Assembly: GCA_009711805.1 (NCBI GenBank)
Contig: VEMX01000051.1
Coordinates: 1 to 39,874 of the forward strand
Direction: 5' to 3'
Length of the DNA: 39,874 nucleotides
Source of the DNA: Balneolaceae bacterium
GTDB taxonomy: Bacteria > Bacteroidota > Rhodothermia > Balneolales > Balneolaceae
Below, one piece after another: positions 16,792-26,288 of the stretch (positions are counted from its first letter, which is position 1; each line of letters starts with the position of its first letter). The notes beneath the pieces are model-generated. The model ran no database searches. It was not told where the DNA came from and worked only from the letters and a program-made list of their open reading frames with translations. A program made the translations under genes and the position numbers.

Positions 16792-17416
16792 TAAAATACG
16801 TTAGTAGTACAAATTCGGTCTTTTGTTCCCACCCAAGGATACCGGTTTTTTAGCTAAAAGGCATGTTTTTTAGTAATTGAGTATGGGTGCGTACTCAAAT
16901 AGTGTGTCCGGGCATCTTCGATATTACCTTAATCATAGAATTCCCCGACGGCTTGGCCTCGGTATGGTCAACGATGACCACACCAGTTGCCATGAATGGG
17001 GAGACTGCCACGGTCTGGTTTGCCAGGCTTACACATCCCTCGCGTGCCGTAGACATCCTCACGGGAGAAGGCAATAATTGAAATCAGAACGAGCTCCCGT
17101 AGGTGTCTGCGGTATTGGTACTTAACCCGGATTATTCACCAAGAAATTTAATCGTACGCAAGGCGAAGTGGAAATGGGAACGGAAGGGTACTGTGGTACC
17201 CTGAGTACCCCAATTTTCACTTGAACGCAGCGTACGGGGAAATTTCGCCGCCTAATCCGTACCTCAAAATTGGGCTATTACATAAAGCAATTCAACGGTA
17301 ATATATTCAAGTGTATAGATCGCCATTTTGCATCCATTCGTGAATAATTCGGGTTAAAAAAGGGATGACCTCCGAATACGAAAATCACCCCAAATCTTTA
17401 AAAAGAGTTATGTTAT
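16792..17416. other. 628-bp intergenic region with decayed REP-like sequence
   Basis: There is no convincing gene. The left part should contain the xseB-dxs promoter. From about 16900 to 17080 there are REP-like fragments (for example around GGGGAGACTGCCACGGTCTG). A long imperfect palindrome fills 17117-17263. The open frames through here are short, overlap each other and give unrecognisable proteins. Confidence 0.6.
17117..17263. repeat. 147-bp imperfect palindrome
   Basis: Both outer ends read GGTAC...GGATTA inward on their own strand. The arms then share CGAAATTT or near matches, CGTACGC, an AAGTG block and a G-run. The centre holds GGGTAC/GTACCC. Folded, it makes one long stem-loop. It overlaps a second inverted pair, CCCAATTTT/AAAATTGGG (17209-17274). 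Size and non-coding nature suggest a MITE-like or REP-type element. Confidence 0.65.
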
Positions 17417-17419
17417 GGG

Positions 17420-18616
17420 CTATTTCACCTTAACCCCATCGATGATAACACCGGTGATATGTGATGTGTATTCAAGAGGATCTCCATCGAACATAGCAAT
17501 ATCGGCATCTTTGCCGGCTTCAAGAGAACCTACCCGGTTGTTGATCCCCAGCAGTTTAGCCGCTTCTATAGTCAGCACCTTTAGTGCATTTTCTTTACCT
17601 AAACCATTGGCGGCTGCAACTCCGGCTTCGAAGAGTATAACACGTGTTTTAGGTACATACCCCTCATAACCACTTTGAAAGGCAACCGGAATACCAGCTT
17701 GATACAGCTTGCCGGCTGTTTCAAAGGAGGCATTTTTGCCATCTCCGTAGGTACGCATCATAGTAGGATGTACAATAACAGGTACTCCGGCTGCTTTAAG
17801 TTCGTCTATAATCAGGTATGCTTCTGCACCTCCATCAACAACCATGGGGAAGTCGAACTCTTGCTGAAGGCGTAGTGCCGTCATGATATCATTGGCTTTA
17901 TGGACGGTGACAAGAGCTTTGATTTTACCATCCAAAAGGTCTGCCAGTGCTTCCATTCCAAGGTTTACGGAATAGTCGTCGCCGTTGGCTCTTTTTTTGG
18001 CGTAACTGCGGGCTTTGATAAGTTGCTGCCGTAACATAGCAACGCCTTTAGAACGTGTGCCCGGTTTCTTAATGGCACCGGAGATCATACTCCCCATGGT
18101 AAAAGCCAGCATGGTTGTGGAGTCGACCAGGGCTTCCTCTACGGTTTCTCCTGTTGTCTTCACAATCATAGTTTGTCCACTGATGAGAGCTCCCGGCCCA
18201 TGACCTGTATGAACGGTTGTGATTCCATGATCACGTAAATGTCCCACCAAAGCTTCCCGTGCGTTGTAAGCATCCATTGCCCGTAGTTCAGGCTGAATGG
18301 CACTGGAGGTTTCAAGCTGATCCTGATCATTATCTTGGTTCAGGTGGCCGGCAAGTCCCACTACCGAATGAGCATCAATAAGCCCCGGGCTAACAACCTT
18401 AGCTTCATGAATGGTATATCCGGAAGGAACAGTGATGTTTGAAGCCGGACCTACCCGCTCTATCTTTCCATTCTTAATTAATACGACTCCATCATTGATG
18501 GGATCTCCTGCCATGGTATAAACCGTTTCACCTTTCACAGCAATTTGCTGCGCCTGAAGAGGCTGCACAAGTAGTATGAAAGCAAAAACGAAAACGAATG
18601 ATTTAATATATCTCAT
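17420..18616 (-). CDS. Secreted amidohydrolase-like protein lacking metal ligands
   Basis: A 398-aa exported protein (signal peptide 1-22, ending LQAQ) with the imidazolonepropionase-like amidohydrolase fold. The edge strands match its upstream partner, including GSLEAGKDADIAMFDGDPLEYTSHI. The metal-binding residues do not: HxH is HSV (H83, V85), the barrel His seen as H270 in the partner is G262, and the HTDD Asp region reads QSGY (314-317). It is therefore probably not a metal-dependent hydrolase. Its start overlaps the partner's stop by ATGA, so the two are made together and may form a mixed complex. Confidence 0.85.
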   Translation of the reverse strand: MRYIKSFVFVFAFILLVQPLQAQQIAVKGETVYTMAGDPINDGVVLIKNGKIERVGPASNITVPSGYTIHEAKVVSPGLIDAHSVVGLAGHLNQDNDQDQLETSSAIQPELRAMDAYNAREALVGHLRDHGITTVHTGHGPGALISGQTMIVKTTGETVEEALVDSTTMLAFTMGSMISGAIKKPGTRSKGVAMLRQQLIKARSYAKKRANGDDYSVNLGMEALADLLDGKIKALVTVHKANDIMTALRLQQEFDFPMVVDGGAEAYLIIDELKAAGVPVIVHPTMMRTYGDGKNASFETAGKLYQAGIPVAFQSGYEGYVPKTRVILFEAGVAAANGLGKENALKVLTIEAAKLLGINNRVGSLEAGKDADIAMFDGDPLEYTSHITGVIIDGVKVK

Positions 18617-19926
18617 TGTGAACCTCCATCTGTATGGTGAGTGTGAACTTCTCCCCGGAATACTTCATAACCCCCGGTAGCAAATTTACGATCTTCTTCA
18701 TTTGCCCGGTTCCACACGTTATGGCCTTCTATCCAGGTTTGTTCAACATGAGTATATACACTGAAAGGGTCACCGGATAGTATGATGAAATCTGCATCTT
18801 TTCCTTTTTCAAGTGTGCCAACCCGGTCATCTATTCTCATCATTTTAGCATTGGCAATGGTTAAGGATTCCAATGCCCCTTTTCGGCTCATACCTTCTCT
18901 TATGGCCAGTGCAGCCGACCGAAGAAACAGGCGTGAATCGGTAATACCATCATCCGTATGTAAACCAACCATTACCCCGGCATCTTCCAGGTACTTGCCA
19001 TTTGCATTTTTGAGATCAACGGCTTCCAGTTTTCCACCAAAAGAATCGAGTGTTATGATGGATGCTGGTACGCCAGCCTCTGCAATTTCATCTGCTACCT
19101 TCCAGGCCTCACTCACATGTTGTAGTACCAAATCGTAGCCAAACTCCTGAGACAGGCGGATGGCGGTGAGTATATCGTCGTGGCGATGGGTATGATTGTG
19201 AACTGTGCGTTTACCTTCCAAAACCTGAACCAGTGCTTCCATACCAATATCCCGGGGAGGCATCTTGCTTTCATCACCACCTGCCGCATCAATTTTAGCC
19301 TGGTATTCCCGGGCTTTCACAAACAGCGAACGAACCAGGGCGGCTGACTTGGCGCGGGTGCCCGGAAAAGGAGGATTCCCAATGGGGTTGGTTCCGTTGG
19401 CCATTTTCATACCCCCGTAAATATTTTCTTCTTCATCAATCACCAGCAGCATATCTTCAATAGTGTTGGCTGGACGGAGCTTGAGGTATACCGTTTGCCC
19501 GCTCATCAGATGCCCGGAACCCGGCATCACATTTACCGAAGTGATTCCTCCTGCCAGAGCTTTGCGGAAAGTGTCGCTTCGCGGATCAATAGTATCCATA
19601 ATACGAACGTCCGGATGCAAAGCCGAGGAACGGTCTCCCCCGTCTCCTTCCCCAATATGGGAATGCGTGTCAACCAGGCCCGGCATAATTACTTTGCCGG
19701 ATACATTGTGCACATTGGCATCGGAAGGGATATTAGTGCTGGCACCACCAACAGTGGTTATTGTTCCATTTTCGACAATTAGTACTCCATTATTTATAGG
19801 CTCGCCGGAGATTGGAATAATCTGAGCTCCCTTAAAGGCTTGTGGGATAGATTGAGTATACCCGTTCAGGCTAAAAAGAAGAGCACAAATCGAAGCGAGC
19901 AAAATACTTCGGATAGGCTTGATCAT
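18613..19926 (-). CDS. Secreted metal-dependent amidohydrolase
   Basis: A 437-aa member of the imidazolonepropionase-like amidohydrolase family, with an N-terminal signal peptide (about 1-25). Visible metal ligands are H88 and H90 (DTHSH), a His cluster at 243-249 (HNHTHRH), H270 (LQHVSEAW) and D325 (HTDDG), so it should bind zinc and hydrolyse C-N or related bonds. The substrate is unknown; secreted relatives of this type are sometimes dipeptidases or act on small amides. It is the first gene of a two-gene unit with a ligand-less paralogue. Confidence 0.88.
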   Translation of the reverse strand: MIKPIRSILLASICALLFSLNGYTQSIPQAFKGAQIIPISGEPINNGVLIVENGTITTVGGASTNIPSDANVHNVSGKVIMPGLVDTHSHIGEGDGGDRSSALHPDVRIMDTIDPRSDTFRKALAGGITSVNVMPGSGHLMSGQTVYLKLRPANTIEDMLLVIDEEENIYGGMKMANGTNPIGNPPFPGTRAKSAALVRSLFVKAREYQAKIDAAGGDESKMPPRDIGMEALVQVLEGKRTVHNHTHRHDDILTAIRLSQEFGYDLVLQHVSEAWKVADEIAEAGVPASIITLDSFGGKLEAVDLKNANGKYLEDAGVMVGLHTDDGITDSRLFLRSAALAIREGMSRKGALESLTIANAKMMRIDDRVGTLEKGKDADFIILSGDPFSVYTHVEQTWIEGHNVWNRANEEDRKFATGGYEVFRGEVHTHHTDGGSQ

Positions 19927-20011
19927 AGGATGTAGTTAGTTAATAATTACGCAGCGCAATTTATAAAAATTGAAATGGCATAAAAGTAAAACTAAAAAAA
20001 AGATGAAGTGA

Positions 20012-20042
20012 TTCGGTAGTTCTGATTTGGAACATATGTTTG
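20012..20042 (+). promoter_or_regulatory. Candidate Bacteroidota-type promoter
   Basis: TTCG (20012-20015), 19 bases, then TATGTTTG (20035-20042) fits the TTTG - N19-21 - TAnnTTTG pattern known for Bacteroidota vegetative promoters, with one mismatch in the -33 box. It lies 46 bp before the AsmA-like gene start. Confidence 0.5.
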
Positions 20043-20088
20043 GCGTCCGTGTTCAAGAGCATACACATACAGGATAAAGATATGAGCA

Positions 20089-20757
20089 ATGAATAAGGCA
20101 TTAAAATTATCTATGCTGATAGCAGCAGTACTGGTTTCTCTGTTATTTATGACCACTCTTAGCATAGATGGCATAGTAAAGTCTGCAATAGAGCAGCAGG
20201 GATCAAAACTGTTGAAAGCGCAAGTAGAGATGGATGATCTCGATATTTCAATATTCGGAGGACGTGGAGAGATTAAAGGTTTTGTGATTCATAATCCGAA
20301 AGGTTTCAGCGATGAAGAGGCAGTTCGCTTTGATCAGATTTATATGGAAGTGAATCTTTGGTCTTTATTTGCGGACCGGGTGGTTGTAGAGGAAATGCTA
20401 ATACAAAAGCCGGAATTCTTTTTTGAGCAACAGGGTACCGGGATAAACCTCAGAAAACTAAATCAGAATATAGGATCTCCCTCGCGGGAAGAATCACAAA
20501 AAGAAGTGATTATAGAATATCTCCGGGTTGAAGAGGGAATTGTTAAATTAAGCACCGAGATTGAAAAAGAGCGTACTACCGAAATAGCAATGGGTTCGCT
20601 GGAATTAGAAGGAATTGGCAAAGAGGACAGCAATACTCTTCAGCAAACGGTGGGACAAGTGATGAGCCCATTACTTGAAAAAGCTGTGATTGAAGCTCTG
20701 AAAGGAGGCATTCTGAAACAGCTGGAAAATAAAGTACGAGATCTGGTTAGCGGATAG
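20089..20757 (+). CDS. AsmA-like envelope protein
   Basis: A 222-aa protein with one N-terminal membrane segment (about 7-24) and a following region (VEMDDLDISIFGGRGEIKGFVIHNPKGF, about 45-75) typical of AsmA/DUF748-type proteins. Those proteins have a repeated beta-groove fold and work in outer-membrane lipid or protein homeostasis. It is much shorter than full AsmA proteins, so it may have a narrower role. The C-terminal half is helical and charged. It is single on the plus strand and converges with the DUF2927-like gene. Confidence 0.65.
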   Translation: MNKALKLSMLIAAVLVSLLFMTTLSIDGIVKSAIEQQGSKLLKAQVEMDDLDISIFGGRGEIKGFVIHNPKGFSDEEAVRFDQIYMEVNLWSLFADRVVVEEMLIQKPEFFFEQQGTGINLRKLNQNIGSPSREESQKEVIIEYLRVEEGIVKLSTEIEKERTTEIAMGSLELEGIGKEDSNTLQQTVGQVMSPLLEKAVIEALKGGILKQLENKVRDLVSG

Positions 20758-20770
20758 TCGTTACCAGCTG

Positions 20771-21529
20771 CTATTGGACAACGTCATCGATAATGCTTTC
20801 AAGAACTGGCTGAACCTGAAACACAGAAAGTCCTGTTTTCATTTGAGGGTGGTACAATAATTGAATTACATCTTTATCCATTTCGGAATATTCGGTGACG
20901 GCACTGACGCTATAGGAGCTATTAAAAATACTATCTTCATATTTGGGAGAATCTTTAGCCATACCCAACGACTGCGTGAGTTCTTCACGTAAAAGGTGAC
21001 GTTGGTTTACTTTCTTAGGCCTGTAAATATCAACATACATGGTAGCTTGTCTTATCTCGTTATTGGGATTCCATGATAACCAAAACATACCGTAATTGGT
21101 TTCTGTGTATCCTATGGCTGGGGAAAAACGGCTTTCAAATTCTTGTCCTGATCCAAAGAAAATACTGAAGTTGGAAGAGTCAGGATCATGGGTAATACTC
21201 AGGGTGGTTTCCCCGTCATCGATAAGATCATTCAAATCAGCTATGATTATATCAAGCTCTTCCATTAAAGTAGAATCCTGTTCTCCTTCTACATATATGA
21301 ATATATCTTTTTGCCATTTTCGGGTGACCTCATCAACATTCCCAAACTCCATTCCTAAGGCAACATCCTTAAAATAAGCTATAGCTTCTTCTTGTTTGGT
21401 TAACGGTTGCTCCTCGGCTGTAACTTGTCCTTCTAAACAGGAAGTAAGAAACAGTAGCAAAAGAACGTAAGGTATTACATTGGTTACGGGAGTTTGGGTG
21501 GCGGATATTTCAGACAGCAATTTATTCAT
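20771..21529 (-). CDS. DUF2927-like lipoprotein
   Basis: A 252-aa protein with a hydrophobic stretch and a cysteine at residue 31 (LFLTSC), suggesting a lipoprotein with a longer than usual N-terminus. The true start could be further in, but no other Met precedes the hydrophobic stretch. Residues about 176-215 (RHLLREELTQSLGM, then YEDSIFNSSY) match the DUF2927 pattern of secreted proteins of unknown function. Its ATG overlaps the end of the amidohydrolase upstream by 8 bp, so they are co-expressed. No HExxH motif is seen. Confidence 0.65.
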   Translation of the reverse strand: MNKLLSEISATQTPVTNVIPYVLLLLFLTSCLEGQVTAEEQPLTKQEEAIAYFKDVALGMEFGNVDEVTRKWQKDIFIYVEGEQDSTLMEELDIIIADLNDLIDDGETTLSITHDPDSSNFSIFFGSGQEFESRFSPAIGYTETNYGMFWLSWNPNNEIRQATMYVDIYRPKKVNQRHLLREELTQSLGMAKDSPKYEDSIFNSSYSVSAVTEYSEMDKDVIQLLYHPQMKTGLSVFQVQPVLESIIDDVVQ

Positions 21530-22883
21530 TATAGTAGGATTTTATTTCGTTCAATTTTTTATTGATTATTTTACGAGAAAACCATCGGCCCTGTACCATA
21601 ACACCTTCATGATTCTTAATATGGGATATATCCTCCAGAGGATTGTGGTTTATCAAAATCAGGTCGGCCCGCTCACCTACTGTAATTGTGCCAAAGTTGT
21701 CCCGGCTTGAAAAATACTCTCCTACCCTTCTGGTTCCACTTTCGATAATTTGATAAGGAGTCATTCCTGCTTCTTCCATAAGTGGTAATTCCCGATGGAT
21801 AGAAAATCCGGGAACACTGAAAAGCTGTGGGGCATCGGTTCCCATAAGGATCTTAACCCCGGCTTTGTTCATTTCCGAAAGAATATGTTGCCGCAAGTCG
21901 GCATGTCCCTGCGCATTGACAGGGTCGTAATAGGCACTATTCTCAAGGTTATCTACATAGTTGATGTAATTGTTCAATACTGCTTCAGGGATGTATTTGA
22001 GTTCCTCATATTCTTGCAGGGTTTCATAATCAGCAGCACCGATAATGGTTTTCCAGAGGGCTTGCGTTGGTACAATCCATACATCATGCTTTTTTGTGAG
22101 CCGTACAATTTCGTCAAGCTTTGTTTGTTGTTCGGGGCCTTCAAATGTTTCCAGGTAGGAAACATAACCATCAATATGATCGATGGTTTTTTGGCCTGAT
22201 TTTATAGCATGTACTATTCCTACATCTTGTGGAACATGTCCTCCAAAAGTGATGCCTGCGGAATGTGCGGTTTCTGCTATAGCGTTGTACTCAGCCAGGG
22301 TAAGTCCGGGATGTATTTTAAGCAGATCCCACCCTTCTTTTTGTTGTTGTATTACCCGTTCTTTGGCTTGATCTGGAGAAGAAACGGTATTTCCGTTAAA
22401 ACTAGGTCCTGCCAGATACAGGTTTGGTCCGATAAGCTCTCCGTTGTTTATTCTTTTTTTCAGTTCTAACTGTCCCGGATATCCTAACATCCCCCGCACG
22501 GTAGTGATACCCGCCGATAGGTACAAAAACAAGGTGCTCTTCACATAGTAGTCATCAAAATAAGCCGGCATATTAGCAGTTCGTTTGCTTGGTGGGATGT
22601 GACCATGCATTTCTGCTAATCCCGGAAGCAGATATTTGTCTGAACCATCTATTACTTGCGTAGCTGAAGAGATTTCTGTTTCGCTTGATGGACTAACTGT
22701 TATAATTTTATCGTCACGTACTATTACTGTATAATTTTTCAGGAGGGCTTCGCTATTCATGGGAATTACATTCACATTGGTGAACGCAAATAAGGAGGGC
22801 TGGCTGGAAGTAGCTGTCGCGGGCAGTAAAAGAGAATCTGCAAGAAATGAACAAGACAGAAGCAGTGGCAGGATGAATTTCAT
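21522..22883 (-). CDS. Secreted amidohydrolase with full metal site
   Basis: A 453-aa exported amidohydrolase (signal peptide about 1-25). The ligand set is complete: H93 and H95 (MHGH), a lysine in DLLKIHPG, His in FGGHVPQ and DHIDGY, and Asp in MGTDAPQ. It belongs to the same broad family as the 17.4-19.9 kb pair but is diverged from them. Family members include imidazolonepropionases and secreted prolidase-like dipeptidases; the substrate cannot be read. It forms a two-gene unit with the DUF2927-like lipoprotein. Confidence 0.88.
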   Translation of the reverse strand: MKFILPLLLSCSFLADSLLLPATATSSQPSLFAFTNVNVIPMNSEALLKNYTVIVRDDKIITVSPSSETEISSATQVIDGSDKYLLPGLAEMHGHIPPSKRTANMPAYFDDYYVKSTLFLYLSAGITTVRGMLGYPGQLELKKRINNGELIGPNLYLAGPSFNGNTVSSPDQAKERVIQQQKEGWDLLKIHPGLTLAEYNAIAETAHSAGITFGGHVPQDVGIVHAIKSGQKTIDHIDGYVSYLETFEGPEQQTKLDEIVRLTKKHDVWIVPTQALWKTIIGAADYETLQEYEELKYIPEAVLNNYINYVDNLENSAYYDPVNAQGHADLRQHILSEMNKAGVKILMGTDAPQLFSVPGFSIHRELPLMEEAGMTPYQIIESGTRRVGEYFSSRDNFGTITVGERADLILINHNPLEDISHIKNHEGVMVQGRWFSRKIINKKLNEIKSYYNE

Positions 22884-23008
22884 AAGAGAATAGTTATTGA
22901 AGGTCTATACATCCCAATAAAGCTTAAAAATTGGGTATTAGGCAAGTACAATGCGGTACAATTAATTAAGTTTTACCCCTTGCTATAGGGAGTATGTTAG
23001 TGAAGGGT

Positions 23009-23812
23009 TTACTTTCTCAGCTTTCGAAAAGCTTCTGCTACCGTTTCCCAAAAGTGCCTCTTCTCTTCTTTAATATCATCGGCTTTAAGTACTTCCAGCT
23101 TGCGGGCTCCCCTATAAAAGCAATACATACTAATAGCCATTACCGTGTGGGCTACATCCAAATGATTAAACCAGGTGTGGATGCCAATTTCACTGGTATA
23201 GAAGAAAGCAGCCAGAGTAGCAAAAAGTACCGTCAGGAAAAATATACGGCTGCCTTCATTACGGGTTCGCCGGTACACCAAAAAGTGCAGGGGAAGAACA
23301 ACCAGTCCCAACCCATAAGCTGAGTGCACCTGGATAAAGAAAAAATTCAAAGTAGTGAAAGTGATAACAGCAAATGTGAGCAATTCTACCGCATTGGCTA
23401 CCTCCAGGAACTTACCGAATTTGTTGTTGATGACGGGCCGGGCATGCATGATGGAAGCCCGTTCAATGGACATCACTGACAGCATACTTATGAGCCAGCC
23501 GGGTAATTTCCATGAGAGCCCTACCGCATATTGAAAAGCATGCCCCAGTATGCCCCCTAAAAAAGTGGCAAGGGCCATGATGGAAAAATACCATCGCATA
23601 TACTGGTGTACCTTGCCTTGTTTATTGAGTTTATTAAGCTGATAAAATGCATATAGGCAGACAGCGGAAATCCAGAAGTCAGTGAAGGTAACCATGGGCT
23701 CCATGATGGTGATACCAAAAAGATCAATGGAAGGCTGTCCGGAGGCTGATTGCATAGCTGGATTGTAGTCTGTAGCAGATTGAAGACACAATAAACGAAA
23801 TTGATGGTTCAA
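23009..23812 (-). CDS. Polytopic membrane protein (DUF6962-like)
   Basis: A 267-aa protein with about seven hydrophobic segments between residues 42 and 245. Conserved-looking His residues lie near the membrane (GHAFQY; HTWFNHLDVAHTVM), an arrangement that recalls ceramidase/CREST-type membrane hydrolases. No family can be fixed by eye. The frame opens with TTG at 23812 and the first ATG is at 23755; the ATG at 23704, just before the first membrane segment, is also possible, and none has a strong ribosome-binding site. It is a single gene. Confidence 0.65.
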   Translation of the reverse strand: MNHQFRLLCLQSATDYNPAMQSASGQPSIDLFGITIMEPMVTFTDFWISAVCLYAFYQLNKLNKQGKVHQYMRWYFSIMALATFLGGILGHAFQYAVGLSWKLPGWLISMLSVMSIERASIMHARPVINNKFGKFLEVANAVELLTFAVITFTTLNFFFIQVHSAYGLGLVVLPLHFLVYRRTRNEGSRIFFLTVLFATLAAFFYTSEIGIHTWFNHLDVAHTVMAISMYCFYRGARKLEVLKADDIKEEKRHFWETVAEAFRKLRK

Positions 23813-23878
23813 TATTCAAGTGGAACCGAAGATTAACGGTCAATCGTCAATTATAAGCGGTAAGCTGTCTGGTTTTAT

Positions 23879-23914
23879 AAATAAAAAAGGCTCCAATGCA
23901 GAACATTGGAGCCA
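23879..23914 (-). terminator. Rho-independent terminator of metK
   Basis: On the minus strand, GGCTCCAATG, a 5-base loop and CATTGGAGCC are followed by six T. It lies 26 bp past the metK stop. Confidence 0.92.
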
Positions 23915-23939
23915 GTATAGTTATATCAGTTGTAGCTGG

Positions 23940-25064
23940 TTAGGTCAGCTTACTCACATAATCCAGCTGTTCCCAGGGGAATTCATCCCGCCCAAAGTGG
24001 CCATAGGCAGCTGTTTGTTTGTAGATGGGGTTTTTTAGCCCAAAGCGATCAATAATGCCTTGTGGAGTGCAGTCGAAGGTGTTGGCTACCTTAGCAGCCA
24101 GTTCGGTGTCGCTCATTTTACCAGTGCCAAAGGTATCAACGTTGATAGATACGGGTTCTACCACCCCAATGGCATAGGCCAGCTGAACCTGGCATTCGTC
24201 AGCGAGCTCGGCTCCCAGAATGTTTTTGGCAATATGGCGGGCGGCATAAGCGGCACTTCGGTCTACTTTAGATGGATCCTTTCCTGAAAAAGCTCCTCCT
24301 CCATGTGCTCCTCTTCCGCCATAGGTGTCTACAATAATTTTACGGCCGGTAAGTCCGGTGTCGCCATGTGGACCACCAATCACAAATATGCCCGTTGGAT
24401 TGATATGATAAATAGTGTCGTCATCAATCAATTCTGCAGGAATTACATTGCCAATCAAATGTTTTTTGATGTCAGCTTTGATTTGATCCTGCTCTATCCC
24501 GTCATCATGCTGGGTAGAAAGAACAATGGTATGAATACGGCTTGGTTGTCCATTGTCGTCATATTCAATGGTAACCTGGCTTTTACTGTCTGGGCCAAGG
24601 TAAGGCATTACATCTGTTTCTTTGCGAATACGGGCAAGTTCTTTCAGCAGGCTGTGCGAAAACTGAAGGGGCATTGGCATAAACTGTGGTGTTTCCCGGG
24701 TGGCATATCCAAACATCATACCTTGGTCGCCGGCGCCATTTCTGTCTACGCCTTGTGCAATATCCTGGCTTTGACTGTGAATAGTGGTTAACACACCACA
24801 GCTGTCGCCATCGAAACGGTAAGAGGCTTTATTGTAGCCAATATTGTTAATGGTATTACGGACAATTTCCTGAACATCAATATAGGCATCGGTAGTTACT
24901 TCCCCGGAAACAACAGCAAGGCCGGTTGTTACAAGGGTTTCTACGGCTACGCGTGATTCGGAGTCTTCGGCGAGAAGAGCGTCAAGTATAGAATCTGAGA
25001 TTTGATCGGCCACTTTATCCGGATGGCCTTCGGAAACGGATTCTGAAGTAAAGAGATTTTTCAT
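23940..25064 (-). CDS. metK: S-adenosylmethionine synthetase
   Basis: Makes S-adenosylmethionine from methionine and ATP. The 374-aa protein shows the start [20 protein letters not shown], the [12 protein letters not shown] hexapeptide region, and [22 protein letters not shown]. It is slightly shorter than the E. coli enzyme but all signatures are present. It is monocistronic with its own terminator. On the minus strand a TACCTTTG box (25150-25157) about 85 bp upstream is a candidate -7 element. I do not see an S-adenosylmethionine riboswitch in the 120-bp leader. Confidence 0.97.
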   Translation of the reverse strand: MKNLFTSESVSEGHPDKVADQISDSILDALLAEDSESRVAVETLVTTGLAVVSGEVTTDAYIDVQEIVRNTINNIGYNKASYRFDGDSCGVLTTIHSQSQDIAQGVDRNGAGDQGMMFGYATRETPQFMPMPLQFSHSLLKELARIRKETDVMPYLGPDSKSQVTIEYDDNGQPSRIHTIVLSTQHDDGIEQDQIKADIKKHLIGNVIPAELIDDDTIYHINPTGIFVIGGPHGDTGLTGRKIIVDTYGGRGAHGGGAFSGKDPSKVDRSAAYAARHIAKNILGAELADECQVQLAYAIGVVEPVSINVDTFGTGKMSDTELAAKVANTFDCTPQGIIDRFGLKNPIYKQTAAYGHFGRDEFPWEQLDYVSKLT

Positions 25065-25183
25065 TCTTGAGAAATATTCTTGATAAGGTACTTGGGGTTA
25101 GGGAATAATCAATTGCGGCAGAATGTTATCTGTCAGCAAACAAGAACGTCAAAGGTAAAAAGAATCTGTGAGAAAATGAGGAA

Positions 25184-26197
25184 TCAATTAAACAAATCCC
25201 GTTCTGTTTTACCGGCATCAATATTCAAATACTGATAAGCCATTTTTGTAGCTACTCTTCCTTTGGGGGTTCGTTGTAAAAAGCCCTCTTTAATAAGAAA
25301 AGGTTCATATACTTCTTCGATGGTGCCTTTATCTTCACCTACAGCAACGCCCAATGTATTAAGCCCTACGGGTCCGCCAGAGTAGTTCTCAATAATAGCA
25401 TTCAAAATCCGTATATCCATTTCATCAAGGCCATTTTGATCTACATCCAGTGCATTGAGAGCTTTGTCGGCAATTTTTTCATCAATGGTGTCTAGTTCTT
25501 CTACCTGGGCAAAATCCCGGGTGCGGCGCAGCAGTTTATTTACGATGCGGGGTGTTCCGCGACTTCGCCGGGCTATTTCGTGTGCGCCAGACTCAGTAAT
25601 TCCCATGCTCATAATATGTGCTGTACGCAGGGCGATGCGCTGAAGAAGTTCTACATCGTAATAGTCGAGTCGCATGTCGATGCCAAAGCGGGCTCTTAGA
25701 GGAGCGGTTAGCAGCCCCTTTCGGGTAGTGGCGCCAACCAGGGTAAAGTGATTCAACTCAATCTGAATGCTCCGTGCATTGGGGCCGGAGTCTATAACAA
25801 TATCAAGTTTGTAATCTTCCATGGCCGAATACAGGTATTCTTCAATAATAGGGTTCAGCCGGTGGATTTCATCAATAAAAAGAACATCCCCCTCTTCGAG
25901 ATTAGTTAACATACCGGCCAGGTCACCGGGTTTTTCAAGTACCGGCCCGGTGGTAGGCCGGATCTTTACTCCCATTTCATGTGCAATAATGTAAGAAAGT
26001 GTAGTTTTACCCAAGCCGGGAGGCCCCGATAATATAACATGGTCGAGCGCTTCGTTTCTTTGTTTGGCCGCTTTTATGAAAACGGAAAGATTTGATATCG
26101 TTTTTTTCTGGCCGATAAATTCTTCCAGGGAGGAAGGCCGCACGTTTTGTTCAAAGCCATCTTCTTTTTCAAAGGGATCTAAAAGCGGATTGTTCAC
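25184..26197 (-). CDS. ruvB: Holliday junction helicase RuvB
   Basis: AAA+ motor that drives branch migration of Holliday junctions with RuvA. In the 337-aa protein, Walker A GPPGLGKT is at 58-65, Walker B FIDEIH at 107-112, sensor GATTR follows, and the C-terminal winged helix ends with [16 protein letters not shown]. ruvA and ruvC are not nearby. It is divergent from ppk across a 91-bp gap. Confidence 0.97.
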   Translation of the reverse strand: MNNPLLDPFEKEDGFEQNVRPSSLEEFIGQKKTISNLSVFIKAAKQRNEALDHVILSGPPGLGKTTLSYIIAHEMGVKIRPTTGPVLEKPGDLAGMLTNLEEGDVLFIDEIHRLNPIIEEYLYSAMEDYKLDIVIDSGPNARSIQIELNHFTLVGATTRKGLLTAPLRARFGIDMRLDYYDVELLQRIALRTAHIMSMGITESGAHEIARRSRGTPRIVNKLLRRTRDFAQVEELDTIDEKIADKALNALDVDQNGLDEMDIRILNAIIENYSGGPVGLNTLGVAVGEDKGTIEEVYEPFLIKEGFLQRTPKGRVATKMAYQYLNIDAGKTERDLFN

Positions 26198-26225
26198 GTT
26201 TTAAAGCTTGAATATAAGTTTACAC

Positions 26226-26233
26226 TAAGTTTG
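26226..26233 (+). promoter_or_regulatory. Candidate -7 box upstream of ppk1
   Basis: TAAGTTTG matches the Bacteroidota -7 consensus TAnnTTTG, 56 bases before the ppk1 ATG in the divergent ruvB-ppk1 gap. The nearest TTG (26208-26210) is only 15 bases upstream, closer than usual. Confidence 0.35.
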
Positions 26234-26288
26234 AATAATTATACTTAGTTTTAGTGCTAATTGCGTATGCAAATTAAAGTATTGTAGA

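Noticed and set aside
22913-22935. CCCAAT/ATTGGG hairpin as a terminator
   Set aside because: Short stem without T-run, located upstream of the amidohydrolase start; chance pairing is likely.
25065-25183. S-adenosylmethionine riboswitch before metK
   Set aside because: No recognisable SAM-I, SAM-II or SAM/SAH core or terminator switch; only a candidate promoter box is visible.
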